From the NCBI GenBank assembly GCA_023428335.1, contig JAEYYS010000327.1, forward strand, positions 1-6,751: a stretch of 6,751 bases of DNA, given 5' to 3'. Below are positions 1 to 6,751 of the stretch, one piece after another. Position 1 is the first letter of the stretch, and the number at the start of each line of letters is the position of its first letter. Made by a program: the position numbers and the translations under genes. Under the pieces are notes generated by a model that had not been told where the DNA came from, did no database searches, and worked only from the letters and a program-made list of their open reading frames with translations. Source of the stretch: Verrucomicrobiota bacterium. Its GTDB lineage: Bacteria; Verrucomicrobiota; Verrucomicrobiia; Verrucomicrobiales; Verrucomicrobiaceae.

Positions 1-846
1 CGCCAGCTTGCGGGCGGCCCAGCGGATGCCGCGCGGGATCTGGTGCTCGAGGCCGGGGGTGTTTTCGGGGGGCGGGCTGGAGACTAAAACGCGGCCGCGA
101 CCGAAGGCGGCGGCGGCCTGGGCGGGCGAGTGGACCATGACACCGACGGGCGTGCCGTTCTTGGCCACCTCGGTGCGGAACAGGGCGAGCGGTTTGTAGG
201 CCGGCAGGTCGGCGCGGTCGCCGGGCTTGAGGATGGGGCCGTTGTTGTAGCGGACGAGGAAGGTGCCGTCGACGCGGCCGAGGATGGGCGCGCCATCGAC
301 GGTGACCTCCATCTCGACAAAACCGCTGCCGCGCATCCACTTGCTGGAAACGGTCGAGGCATTGAGGATGCCCAGGCCCCAGGAAAAGTTCGAGCAGGCC
401 AGGTAGGCGCCGGCGCAGATGCCGACGTAGCCGCCGCCGTTGCGGACAAACTCGCGCACGCGTTCACGGCCGGCATCGCCGAGGCTTTTGGCCTGGGCAC
501 TGCCGCTGCCGCCGGAGAAGATGACGACGTCGTAGCCCTGCAGCGCGCCGGCGGCGATCTGCTCGGGCTTGAGGCGGTCGAGGGTGGCACCTTCCAGCCC
601 CTCGACGCGGGCGCAGACGTTGGCGATGCCGCTCTCCGGCGCGCCCGTGCCTTCAAAGATGGCGACCCGCACCGGCGGCGGTTGCACCGGCGGCGCGATG
701 AGGGTGCGATGGCCGTTGAGGTCGGGCGGAATCACCACGGGCTTCGGCGCAGTCTTCGCCGGGGCTTTCGGCGCGGGTGTCGCGACGGGTTCCGCCGCCT
801 GGGTGGCGAGGGCGCAGGCGAGCAGGACGAACAGGAGACGGCTCAT
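1..846 (-). CDS. Secreted BPL_N-domain / class I glutamine amidotransferase-like protein (3' end cut by window)
   Basis: My reading of the minus strand gives 282 open codons from the ATG at 846 to the window edge with no stop, so the C-terminus is missing. Residues 1-18 form a Sec signal peptide (one Arg, then LLFVLLACALA, then a small-residue cleavage region), followed by a Pro/Ala/Lys-rich linker to about residue 57. The folded part starts near PVRVAIFEG (58-65). YDVVIFSGGSG (105-115) and the nucleophile elbow GGGYVGICAGAYLA (137-150, Cys144) are the hallmark of BPL_N proteins, relatives of the N-terminal domain of eukaryotic biotin-protein ligase and of class I glutamine amidotransferases. 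VRYNNGP (198-204) also fits. The usual SPHPE-type His-x-Glu reads SPPPE here (Pro259, Glu261), so the catalytic His appears lost. Secretion argues against a role in biotinylation. The substrate is unknown. No Shine-Dalgarno is properly spaced from the ATG. It probably shares a transcript with the isomerase 55 bp upstream. Confidence 0.85.
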   Translation of the reverse strand, partial: MSRLLFVLLACALATQAAEPVATPAPKAPAKTAPKPVVIPPDLNGHRTLIAPPVQPPPVRVAIFEGTGAPESGIANVCARVEGLEGATLDRLKPEQIAAGALQGYDVVIFSGGSGSAQAKSLGDAGRERVREFVRNGGGYVGICAGAYLACSNFSWGLGILNASTVSSKWMRGSGFVEMEVTVDGAPILGRVDGTFLVRYNNGPILKPGDRADLPAYKPLALFRTEVAKNGTPVGVMVHSPAQAAAAFGRGRVLVSSPPPENTPGLEHQIPRGIRWAARKLA

Positions 847-901
847 GCAGCGGCATAACTGTCGGGACCGGCGCCTTCCTTCAAAGCCACCGCAGAAAAA
901 G
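847..901 (-). other. Short intergenic gap between isomerase and BPL_N gene
   Basis: These 55 bases separate the isomerase stop from the next start on the minus strand. I see no convincing hairpin terminator or promoter. A purine stretch, GAAGGAAGG on the minus strand (882 down to 874), resembles a Shine-Dalgarno but lies about 27 bases before the ATG at 846, and no in-frame start codon lies closer to it. The short gap without a terminator favours co-transcription of the two genes. Confidence 0.5.
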
Positions 902-2518
902 TCATTCCAGCCGAACATCGCCGCACAGGCTGACGCGCAGGCCGAGTTCCGCCATCGCCGCGGCCTTAATGCGCGCGGCACGGTGCGCCTGCTTTTCGTT
1001 CGGGCAGTACACAACCTGGATGTGGTTCGACTTGTGGCGCGCCATCATCTGGTCGCGCGTCACGCCCTTGAGCACGGCATGCAGGATCGGCCACTGCGGG
1101 GTGGTCTCGCGCCAGCGCGCCTCGGTTTCCTTTTCCGGCAGGCGCAGGGCTTCGGCGACACCGATGTCGCAGCACAGCACGCCGTCCATGACGAAGACGC
1201 GGCTCCAGACGAGGTGACCGGGTTTGCTGACGCCCTTGAGCGTGCCGCCGCCGAGGCGGAAGTACATCGATGGCTGGCGCTCGCTGCTCGCGCCCTTCCA
1301 ACCGCCGACAAAGTGCGCGGGCGGCGCGGCGCCGCTGATCAGTAGCACCCAGACGTAATCCTTGCCGTACTTTTTGCCCCAGCGCAGGTCGTGCAGGGTG
1401 TTCTCGGGGGCGAAACCGAGTTCGCGCCAGAGCCGGTAGGTCACCAGGCCGTCGAGACCGGCACATTCGTCGACCTCGTTGAAGTGCGGCAGGGCCTCAC
1501 CCTCGAACAGCACCCGCCGGCCGTCGGCACTGCGCACCGGTGGCCGGTCGGCATTGTTGAGCGTGCCCTCGACGAGGTCACTCGCCGGCGTCAGATCCTT
1601 CAGCCCCTGTTGGTACTGGATGCCGATGGCATCGCAGCCGAACTCATCGGCGAGCCGCACGGCGGCGAGGTACATCTTGCATTGCTCCAGCACCTGGGTC
1701 TCGGTCAGGTCGGTGGCCTCGTCGGCGCCGAGATCGAAGTGCAGGCCCTTCCTGCGGTACCAGGCATACACAGCGCGCGCATCGTCGTCACTCACCTCGC
1801 GCATGGCGGCATACAGGGTCGACTGGCTGAGCCGCTCCTTGAAGCAGCCGGTGGGGTGCAGCAGGTGGTCGGGCACGATGGCGTTGAACATGCCCATGCA
1901 GCCCTCGTCGAAGACGCCAAGGATGGCCTTGGCCGAACGGAAGCGCCGGCCGAAGTCGCGCCCGAGCCGCTCGTCCTCGGCCGGCAGGCGCACGAGATCG
2001 AGGTCGCGCACGTGCGACTGATCATGGCGGACGCGACCGGTGCTCAGCCACTCGCGCAGGCCGTTTTTGAAGAAGGCATCGGTGAAGGTCTCGCTCCACA
2101 GCGTCGAATACTGGACGCCGGCCTTGGTGAGCGAGGCGTTGAGGTTGAGCAGGCCGACCAGGCCCGGCCACTGGCCGCTCCAGTTGGCGACGGTGAGGAT
2201 CGGGCCGCGGTGGGTGGTCAGGCCGGCGAGCACGTGGTGGGAGTACTGCCAGACCGCCTCGGCGACGATGAGCGGCGCCTCGGGATCGATGCCGCGGAAG
2301 ACCTCAATGCCCTCGCGCTGGCTGGCGATGAAGCCATGCTTCTTTTTCGCATCGTAAGGATGGGCGCGGCGGATCTCCCAGCCCTCCGCCTTGAGTGCCT
2401 TGGCGAGCGCGTCCTCCATGGCCTTCTGCGCGGGCCAGCAGGTCTGGTTGGCGGCCGGGCGCAGGTCGCCGCTGGCGATGAGAAGGACGGTTTTGGCGGG
2501 GCGGGCAGGGGAACTCAT
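902..2518 (-). CDS. L-fucose/L-arabinose isomerase-family protein
   Basis: This is a 538-residue protein when started at the ATG at 2518, close in length to L-arabinose isomerase (about 500) and L-fucose isomerase (about 590). Family members interconvert aldoses and ketoses in the cytoplasm using a divalent metal, typically Mn2+. Recognisable stretches are a Rossmann-like start [17 protein letters not shown] (9-25), [16 protein letters not shown] (85-100), [19 protein letters not shown] (106-124), [19 protein letters not shown] (346-364), LHDLRWG (375-381), PPAHFVGGW (399-407), [13 protein letters not shown] (422-434) and KSNHIQVVY (496-504). By analogy with characterised isomerases, acidic residues in 348-357 and His499 are candidate metal ligands, but this is inferred without an alignment. 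There is no signal peptide. The frame stays open 93 codons further upstream, with starts at 2536, 2575, 2596, 2614 and 2635. I chose 2518 because the recognised fold begins just after it and the upstream DNA looks intergenic. No start has a clear Shine-Dalgarno. The sugar substrate cannot be named. Confidence 0.85.
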   Translation of the reverse strand: MSSPARPAKTVLLIASGDLRPAANQTCWPAQKAMEDALAKALKAEGWEIRRAHPYDAKKKHGFIASQREGIEVFRGIDPEAPLIVAEAVWQYSHHVLAGLTTHRGPILTVANWSGQWPGLVGLLNLNASLTKAGVQYSTLWSETFTDAFFKNGLREWLSTGRVRHDQSHVRDLDLVRLPAEDERLGRDFGRRFRSAKAILGVFDEGCMGMFNAIVPDHLLHPTGCFKERLSQSTLYAAMREVSDDDARAVYAWYRRKGLHFDLGADEATDLTETQVLEQCKMYLAAVRLADEFGCDAIGIQYQQGLKDLTPASDLVEGTLNNADRPPVRSADGRRVLFEGEALPHFNEVDECAGLDGLVTYRLWRELGFAPENTLHDLRWGKKYGKDYVWVLLISGAAPPAHFVGGWKGASSERQPSMYFRLGGGTLKGVSKPGHLVWSRVFVMDGVLCCDIGVAEALRLPEKETEARWRETTPQWPILHAVLKGVTRDQMMARHKSNHIQVVYCPNEKQAHRAARIKAAAMAELGLRVSLCGDVRLE

Positions 2519-2593
2519 GGCGTTGATGTCGGCCATCGTGCAGGCCGGCGCCGGTGCTGGCAAGACGGCGGACATGCCCGGACTTGCATCTGT

Positions 2594-2615
2594 CATGAAG
2601 ATTCTTGACTTCATG
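2594..2615. repeat. Perfect 7-bp inverted repeat, candidate operator
   Basis: The arms CATGAAG (2594-2600) and CTTCATG (2609-2615) are exact reverse complements, separated by the 8 bases ATTCTTGA. The arm length, spacing and position between divergent promoters are typical of a dimeric-regulator operator. It could instead form a hairpin in the 5' leader of the isomerase transcript. There is no run of T after either side, so a terminator is unlikely. No regulator gene is adjacent within the window. Confidence 0.45.
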
Positions 2616-2637
2616 TGCGTACTGTCTGGCCCCATCT

Positions 2638-2666
2638 TTGACATGGCTTGTGTAGCCGGGGGCAAT
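2638..2666 (+). promoter_or_regulatory. Weak candidate sigma-70 promoter for the efflux operon
   Basis: A consensus -35 hexamer TTGACA (2638-2643) is followed after 17 bases by GGCAAT (2661-2666), which matches the -10 consensus at only three positions (the final A, A and T). If real, transcription would begin near 2673 and leave a leader of roughly 60 bases before the adaptor start. The -35 is strong and the -10 is poor, so this is tentative. Confidence 0.25.
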
Positions 2667-2718
2667 GACCCCGATTCCCACGGAGCCATGCCCTGCGCTA
2701 CCTCTTTGACACGGTGAT

Positions 2719-2723
2719 GAAGG
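2719..2723 (+). promoter_or_regulatory. Ribosome-binding site that decides the adaptor start
   Basis: GAAGG lies 7 bases before the GTG at 2731, which is good Shine-Dalgarno spacing. The same motif is 16 bases from the alternative ATG at 2740, too far for normal use. This favours the GTG start, although the in-frame ATG with a minimal GGA 4 bases ahead of it cannot be excluded. Confidence 0.45.
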
Positions 2724-2730
2724 CGGGGCA

Positions 2731-3852
2731 GTGGAACGCATGAAGGCATTGAAACAACTCCTGGCCGCGGCCTTGGTGCTCGCCGTACTGGCCGCATCCG
2801 CGCAGTTTTTGCGCCGCTCGCTCGACAGCCGCAAGGCCGGGGCCGAGAAGCGCGCCGCGCCGGCCGTCGGCCGCGTCGTTGTCCACGAGGTCAAGGAGGA
2901 CGACTTCGTCGAGCAGGTGGAAGTCGTCGGCACGGTGCGCTCGTTCGAATCGATCGATGTCTCCGCCCGCGTCACCGAGGTCGTCGAGAAGATCGAGTTC
3001 ACCGACGGTCAGAGCGTCGAAAAGGGCCAGCCGCTGGTCAAGCTGTCCTCGGCCGAGGACGAGGCCCGCCTGGCCGCCGCGCGCGCCCAGCTCGCCGAAC
3101 ACGAGCGCGAACTCGCCCGCCTGCGCCAGCTCGCCGCCGACGGCGCGGTGTCGTCGGTCCTCGTCGAGGAGCGCGAGACGCTCGCCGAAGTCGCGCACCG
3201 GCAGATCCAGGAAGTCGAGGCGCGGCTTGCCGACCGCCTCATCACCGCGCCCTTCCGCGGCGTGCTCGGCCTGCGTACCATCAGCGCTGGCGCGCTCATC
3301 TCGCCGGGCACGGTCATCGCCACCCTCGACCAGATCGACCGCGTGCGGCTCGATTTCGCCGTGCCCGAGGTCTTCATTGCCGAGTTGGAGGTGGGTCGCA
3401 CGGTGCAGGCGCGCAGCGCCGCCTACCCGGGCCGCGTCTTTGAGGCACGCGTCGCCCAGGTCAGCTCGCGCGTCGACCCCGCCACGCGCGCCGTGGTGGT
3501 GCGTGCCGATATCGACAACGCTGACCACGCCCTGCGGCCCGGCATGCTGCTCACCGCCACCCTCAGCCGCGCCCCGGGTCGTGCCCCCGCCGTGCCCGAA
3601 CGTGCGCTGGCACCGGTGTACCGGCAGGTTTACCTCTTTGTCGTCACCGGCAAGGAGGGCGCCCAACGCGTCGAACGCCGCGCCGTCGAGACCGGCCTGC
3701 GCAAGCCTGGATTCGTCGAAATCACCGCCGGCTTGAAGGCGGGCGAAACCGTTGTCACCGACGGCTACATGGGCCTGGCCGACGGCAGCCCGGTCGAGAT
3801 CACCGGTCGCTTCCGCGCGGCGGCACCGGCCTACAATCCGCGGACGAACTGA
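2731..3852 (+). CDS. RND efflux periplasmic adaptor subunit (membrane fusion protein, HlyD/AcrA superfamily)
   Basis: This 373-residue protein should bridge the downstream RND pump to an outer-membrane channel across the periplasm. An N-terminal hydrophobic segment (about 9-26) is a membrane anchor or signal. The protein contains no Cys, so it is not a lipoprotein, unlike AcrA. The domains run in the usual nested order: beta strands and first lipoyl half (about 47-107, including [14 protein letters not shown]), a short alpha-helical coiled-coil hairpin (about 108-168), second lipoyl half (about 169-201, [12 protein letters not shown] and GTVIATLDQ), beta-barrel (about 205-280, ending in [11 protein letters not shown]) and membrane-proximal domain (about 285-360, ending in [19 protein letters not shown]). 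The hairpin tip carries the full RLS motif, Arg130, Leu134 and Ser141, which adaptors use to contact TolC-type channels. Six bases separate its stop from the pump start, so the two are almost certainly translated from one mRNA. The GTG at 2731 is preferred on ribosome-binding-site spacing; the ATG at 2740 would shorten the protein by three residues. Confidence 0.93.
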   Translation: MERMKALKQLLAAALVLAVLAASAQFLRRSLDSRKAGAEKRAAPAVGRVVVHEVKEDDFVEQVEVVGTVRSFESIDVSARVTEVVEKIEFTDGQSVEKGQPLVKLSSAEDEARLAAARAQLAEHERELARLRQLAADGAVSSVLVEERETLAEVAHRQIQEVEARLADRLITAPFRGVLGLRTISAGALISPGTVIATLDQIDRVRLDFAVPEVFIAELEVGRTVQARSAAYPGRVFEARVAQVSSRVDPATRAVVVRADIDNADHALRPGMLLTATLSRAPGRAPAVPERALAPVYRQVYLFVVTGKEGAQRVERRAVETGLRKPGFVEITAGLKAGETVVTDGYMGLADGSPVEITGRFRAAAPAYNPRTN

Positions 3853-3858
3853 GCGCGC

Positions 3859-6751
3859 ATGTTCCTGTCCGACGTCTCCATTCGCCGGCCCGTGCTCGCC
3901 ACGGTGGCCAACCTGCTGCTGATGGCCTTCGGCCTCGTCGCCTACACACGCATGCAGGTGCGCGAGTACCCGGACATCGAGCCGCCGATCATCTCGATTG
4001 AGACCGTCTATCCCGGTGCCGCCGCCGCGGTGGTCGAGCGCCGCGTCACCCAACTTATCGAGGACCGCATCAGCGGCGTCGAGGGCATCGAAAACATTGA
4101 CTCGATCAGCACCGACGGCCAGTCGCAGATCACCGTCGAGTTCTCGCTCGACCGCGACATCGACAATGCCGCCAGCGACGTGCGCGAGGCGGTGTCGAGC
4201 CTGCTCGACGACCTGCCCGACGAGGTGCGGCCGCCGGAGATCACCAAGCAGGACGCCGTCACCGAGGTCCTCATGTGGCTCAACCTCACCAGCACCGACC
4301 TGTCGCCGGTCGAGCTGGCCGACTACGCCGAGCGTTACCTGGTCGACCGCTTTTCGCAGTTGCCCGGTGTGGCGCGCGTGCGTCTGAGCGGCGCCACCCG
4401 CTACGCCATGCGCCTGTGGATCGATCGCGAGGCGCTGGTGGCCCGCGGCCTGACGGTGGTCGATGTCGAGGACGCCCTGCGCCGCCAGAATGTCGAGCTG
4501 CCCGCCGGTGCCGTGCAGGCGCGCGACCGCACGATCACCGTCCGCCTGCGCCGCGAGTTCACCACGGTCGAGGAGTTTCGCGGCCTGGTGCTCAAGCGCG
4601 GTGACGACGGCTATCAGGTCCGCCTGGGCGAGGTCGCGCGCGTCGAGCTCGGTGCCGAGGACGCCCGCCGCCGTTTCCATGGCAACGGCGTGCCGATGGT
4701 CGCGGTGGGCATCGTCAAGCAGTCGCGCGCCAACACGCTCGATGTCGCCCGCGCCGCCAAGGCCGAGGCCCTGCGCCTGGCGCCGATCCTGCCCGAAGGC
4801 ATGAAGCTCGAACAGAGCTACGACACCTCGCAGTTCATCGAGGCCTCGCTCGCCGAGGTTTTTAGCACCCTCGTCATCGCCGTTCTGCTCGTTGTTCTGG
4901 TCATCTACCTCTTCCTCGGCACCGCTCGCGCCACCCTTGTGCCCACGGTCGCCGTGCCGGTCTCGGTGATCGCCACCTGCATCGTCCTGTACTTCCTCGG
5001 TTTCTCGGTCAACGTCTTCACCCTGCTCGCCGTCGTGCTCGCCATCGGCCTGGTCGTCGATGACGCCATCGTCGTGCTGGAAAACATCCACCGCCGCATC
5101 GAGGACGGCGAGACCCCGCTCGTCGCCTCCTACCTCGGCTCCCGCCAGGTCGGCTTTGCGGTGGTCGCCACCACCCTGGTGCTGGTCGCGGTCTTTGTGC
5201 CGATCAGCTTCCTCGAGGGCGATGCCGGCAAGCTGTTCGCCGAATTCTCGGTCACCCTCGCGGTTTCCGTCAGCTTCTCCAGCTTCGTCGCCCTCACCCT
5301 CTGCCCGATGATCGCCTCGAAGCTGCTGCGCCCGGCCGGCCGCGGCAACCTGCTGACGCGCGCGGTCGACGCCCTGTTCCGCCTGCTGCAAAATGGCTAT
5401 CGCCGCCTGCTGACCGCCACGCTCGGCTACACGCTGCCCGCCTTCCTCGCCGTCGTCGGCAGTGCCGTGCTCAGCTATTGGCTGCTGCGCGCCCTGCCCT
5501 CGGAATTCACCCCGCGCGAGGATCGCGGCTCCTTCTTCGTGGTTTCCTCCGCGCCCCAGGGCGCCTCCTACGGCTACAGCATGGAGGTCTTCGCCGAACT
5601 GGAGAAACGCCTGATGTACCTCGTCGACAGCGGCGAGGCCCAGCGCCTGCTGGTGCGCGCGCCGCGCTCCTTCGGCAACAACGCCGATTTCAACGAGGTC
5701 ATCACCATCATCAACCTCAACGACCACGGCAGCCGCCGCTCGGCCTGGGAGATCATGGAGGAGGTGCGCACCAAGGTCGCCGACCTGCACGGCGTGCAAA
5801 ACTTCGTCATCATGCGCCAGGGCCTCAGCCGCGGCCTCAGCAAGCCGCTGCAGTTCGTCATCGGCGGTCCCACCTATGAGGAGCTGGCGCGCTGGCGCGA
5901 CATCCTTCTGGAAAAGGCCGCCGCGAATCCCAACCTCGTCGGCCTCGACTACGACTACAAGGAAACCAAACCCCAGCTCGAGGTCGCCATCGACCGCGCC
6001 CGCGCCGCCGACCTCGGCGTCTCCATCGCCAACATCGGCCGCACCCTGGAGAGCCTGCTCGGCTTCCGCCGCGTCACCACCTACGTCGACAGCGGCGAGG
6101 AGTACGACGTCATCCTCGAGGGCGACTACGAGGGCAAGCGTCTGCCCGGCGACCTGCAGGGCATTTACGTCCGCTCCGAGACCACCGGTGAGCTCATCCC
6201 GCTCGCCAACCTGGTCAGCCTTTCGGAGTTCGCCGACTCCGGCGCCCTGAACCGCTACAACCGCATGCGCGCCATCACCTTCGATGCCGGTCTCGCCCCC
6301 GGCTACAGCCTGTCGGAGGCGGTTGCTTTCATGGAGGACCTCGTGCACGAGCACCTGCCGGCCGAGGCGATCATCGGCTACAAGGGCGACGCCCTCAAGC
6401 TGCGCGAGACCAGCGGCAGCGTGCTCTTTGTCTTCGGCCTCGCCATCCTCGTCGTCTTCCTCGTCCTGGCTGCCCAGTTCGAAAGTTTTGTCCACCCCTT
6501 CACCATCATGCTCACCGTGCCGGTCGCCATCGGCGGCGGCCTGCTCGGCCTGCTGCTGACCGACCAGAATCAGAGCCTGTTCAGCCAGGTCGGCCTGATC
6601 ATGCTGGTCGGGCTCGCCGCCAAAAACGGCATCCTCATCGTCGAATTCATCAACCAGTTGCGCGACGAGGGCATGGACTACGACGAAGCCATCGTCGAGG
6701 CCTCGGTGCTGCGACTGCGCCCCGTGCTGATGACCACCCTGACGACCGTCA
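3859..6751 (+). CDS. HAE1-family RND multidrug efflux transporter, inner-membrane pump (3' end cut by window)
   Basis: My translation gives 964 open codons from the ATG at 3859 to the window edge. Homologues run to about 1,030-1,050 residues, so only TM11-12 and the C-terminus are missing. The start MFLSDVSIRRPVLATV is typical of the family. Visible membrane segments are TM1 (11-30), TM2 (335-354), TM3-TM6 (about 360-485), TM7 (about 520-543) and TM8-TM10 (about 855-931), with two large periplasmic loops between TM1-TM2 and TM7-TM8. The proton relay is complete: Asp401-Asp402 in TM4 (GLVVDDAIVVLEN), Lys922 in TM10 (GLAAKNGILIVEF), and Arg952 and Thr959 in RLRPVLMT, matching AcrB Asp407/408, Lys940, Arg971 and Thr978. 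The pump should export substrates from periplasm or membrane in exchange for protons, as a trimer with the adaptor. The region matching AcrB's Phe-rich switch loop reads APRSFGNNADF (601-611), with fewer Phe, so substrates may differ. No clear Shine-Dalgarno precedes it, and translational coupling to the adaptor is likely. Confidence 0.95.
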   Translation, partial: MFLSDVSIRRPVLATVANLLLMAFGLVAYTRMQVREYPDIEPPIISIETVYPGAAAAVVERRVTQLIEDRISGVEGIENIDSISTDGQSQITVEFSLDRDIDNAASDVREAVSSLLDDLPDEVRPPEITKQDAVTEVLMWLNLTSTDLSPVELADYAERYLVDRFSQLPGVARVRLSGATRYAMRLWIDREALVARGLTVVDVEDALRRQNVELPAGAVQARDRTITVRLRREFTTVEEFRGLVLKRGDDGYQVRLGEVARVELGAEDARRRFHGNGVPMVAVGIVKQSRANTLDVARAAKAEALRLAPILPEGMKLEQSYDTSQFIEASLAEVFSTLVIAVLLVVLVIYLFLGTARATLVPTVAVPVSVIATCIVLYFLGFSVNVFTLLAVVLAIGLVVDDAIVVLENIHRRIEDGETPLVASYLGSRQVGFAVVATTLVLVAVFVPISFLEGDAGKLFAEFSVTLAVSVSFSSFVALTLCPMIASKLLRPAGRGNLLTRAVDALFRLLQNGYRRLLTATLGYTLPAFLAVVGSAVLSYWLLRALPSEFTPREDRGSFFVVSSAPQGASYGYSMEVFAELEKRLMYLVDSGEAQRLLVRAPRSFGNNADFNEVITIINLNDHGSRRSAWEIMEEVRTKVADLHGVQNFVIMRQGLSRGLSKPLQFVIGGPTYEELARWRDILLEKAAANPNLVGLDYDYKETKPQLEVAIDRARAADLGVSIANIGRTLESLLGFRRVTTYVDSGEEYDVILEGDYEGKRLPGDLQGIYVRSETTGELIPLANLVSLSEFADSGALNRYNRMRAITFDAGLAPGYSLSEAVAFMEDLVHEHLPAEAIIGYKGDALKLRETSGSVLFVFGLAILVVFLVLAAQFESFVHPFTIMLTVPVAIGGGLLGLLLTDQNQSLFSQVGLIMLVGLAAKNGILIVEFINQLRDEGMDYDEAIVEASVLRLRPVLMTTLTTV

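Larger units (their letters stand above)
2519..2730. promoter_or_regulatory. Divergent intergenic control region
   Basis: This stretch of about 210 bp separates the start codons of two divergent transcription units. Its composition, especially from 2580 to 2710, is visibly lower in GC than the flanking genes, which supports a non-coding role even though the isomerase reading frame happens to stay open through it. It holds the inverted repeat at 2594-2615, TTGACA hexamers at 2638 and 2706, a weak CGGGG/CCCCG dyad (2657-2661 with 2669-2673) and the adaptor's ribosome-binding site. I found no convincing -35/-10 pair for the minus-strand isomerase. No gene is apparent inside it. Confidence 0.6.

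Noticed and set aside
7..11. Possible lipobox (L-L-A-C, residues 8-11) in the BPL_N protein, encoded at 825-814
   Set aside because: Only ten residues precede the Cys, which is shorter than usual lipoprotein signals, and the hydrophobic core continues past it toward a better signal peptidase I site. The coordinates of this entry are residue numbers; the DNA positions are those given here.
653..856. Minus-strand start at 856 with nearby ATG
   Set aside because: It is out of frame with the signal peptide and conserved motifs, ends after 67 codons and yields an Arg/Pro-rich sequence with no domain. The start at 846 in the other frame gives a proper signal peptide.
130..858. Plus-strand open frame over the BPL_N gene
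   Set aside because: The minus strand encodes a signal peptide and the GICAGAY nucleophile elbow in one continuous frame. The plus-strand product has no recognisable features.
894..933. Possible terminator after the isomerase (CAGCC/GGCTG arms, then five T on the minus strand)
   Set aside because: The stem is only 5 bp with a 15-base loop, lies inside the coding end, and is separated from the short T run by 7 bases including the stop codon. It is too weak to call an intrinsic terminator.
1391..2608. Plus-strand open frame of about 405 codons over the isomerase
   Set aside because: It is the antisense shadow of the isomerase, which matches a known family over its whole length. The product shows no motif and is rich in Gly, Ala, Glu and Arg in the manner of antisense frames.
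2698..6495. Very long minus-strand open frame (about 1,265 codons) antisense to both efflux genes
   Set aside because: Its predicted protein is a low-complexity Gly/Ala/Asp/Glu/Arg/His-rich sequence with no recognisable domain. It spans two well-recognised genes on the other strand. Long antisense open frames are expected in GC-rich DNA with strong third-position GC bias.
1..6751. tRNA, rRNA, CRISPR arrays, insertion sequences or attachment sites
   Set aside because: Apart from about 210 bp and two very short gaps, the window is fully coding. I saw no cloverleaf, spaced repeats, transposase motifs or terminal inverted repeats.

Overview
The window is GC-rich (roughly two thirds G+C by eye), densely coding DNA from a Gram-negative bacterium. 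A periplasmic adaptor and an inner-membrane RND pump imply an outer membrane. The taxon cannot be fixed from sequence alone. A high-GC gammaproteobacterium or a verrucomicrobium of the Opitutales type would both fit, and the second is a low-confidence impression from the isomerase and BPL_N proteins.

Layout: two divergent gene pairs flank a control region of about 210 bp. On the minus strand, reading leftward from 2518, lies an L-fucose/L-arabinose isomerase-family protein (902-2518). It is followed after 55 bp by a secreted BPL_N / class I glutamine-amidotransferase-like protein (1-846), whose C-terminus is cut by the window edge. On the plus strand, reading rightward from 2731, lie an RND periplasmic adaptor (2731-3852) and, 6 bp later, an HAE1-type RND pump (3859 to beyond 6751, 3' end missing). 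No outer-membrane factor and no transcriptional regulator is present in the window.

How they work: the adaptor and pump should form a proton-driven efflux complex. The adaptor carries the RLS motif used to dock TolC-type channels, and the pump carries the full Asp-Asp/Lys/Arg/Thr proton relay, so both look functional. The isomerase is probably a cytoplasmic metal-dependent aldose-ketose isomerase homologue of unknown substrate. Its downstream neighbour has a signal peptide and a Cys nucleophile elbow, but the position where the catalytic His is expected reads Pro.

The intergenic region 2519-2730 is visibly less GC-rich than the genes. It holds a perfect 7-bp inverted repeat with an 8-bp spacer, a repeated TCTTTGACA element and a good Shine-Dalgarno before the adaptor. 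The window is mostly made of recognisable families, and I see no clear new system. The points most worth following are the altered active site of the BPL_N protein, its pairing with the isomerase, and the dyad in the divergent control region.
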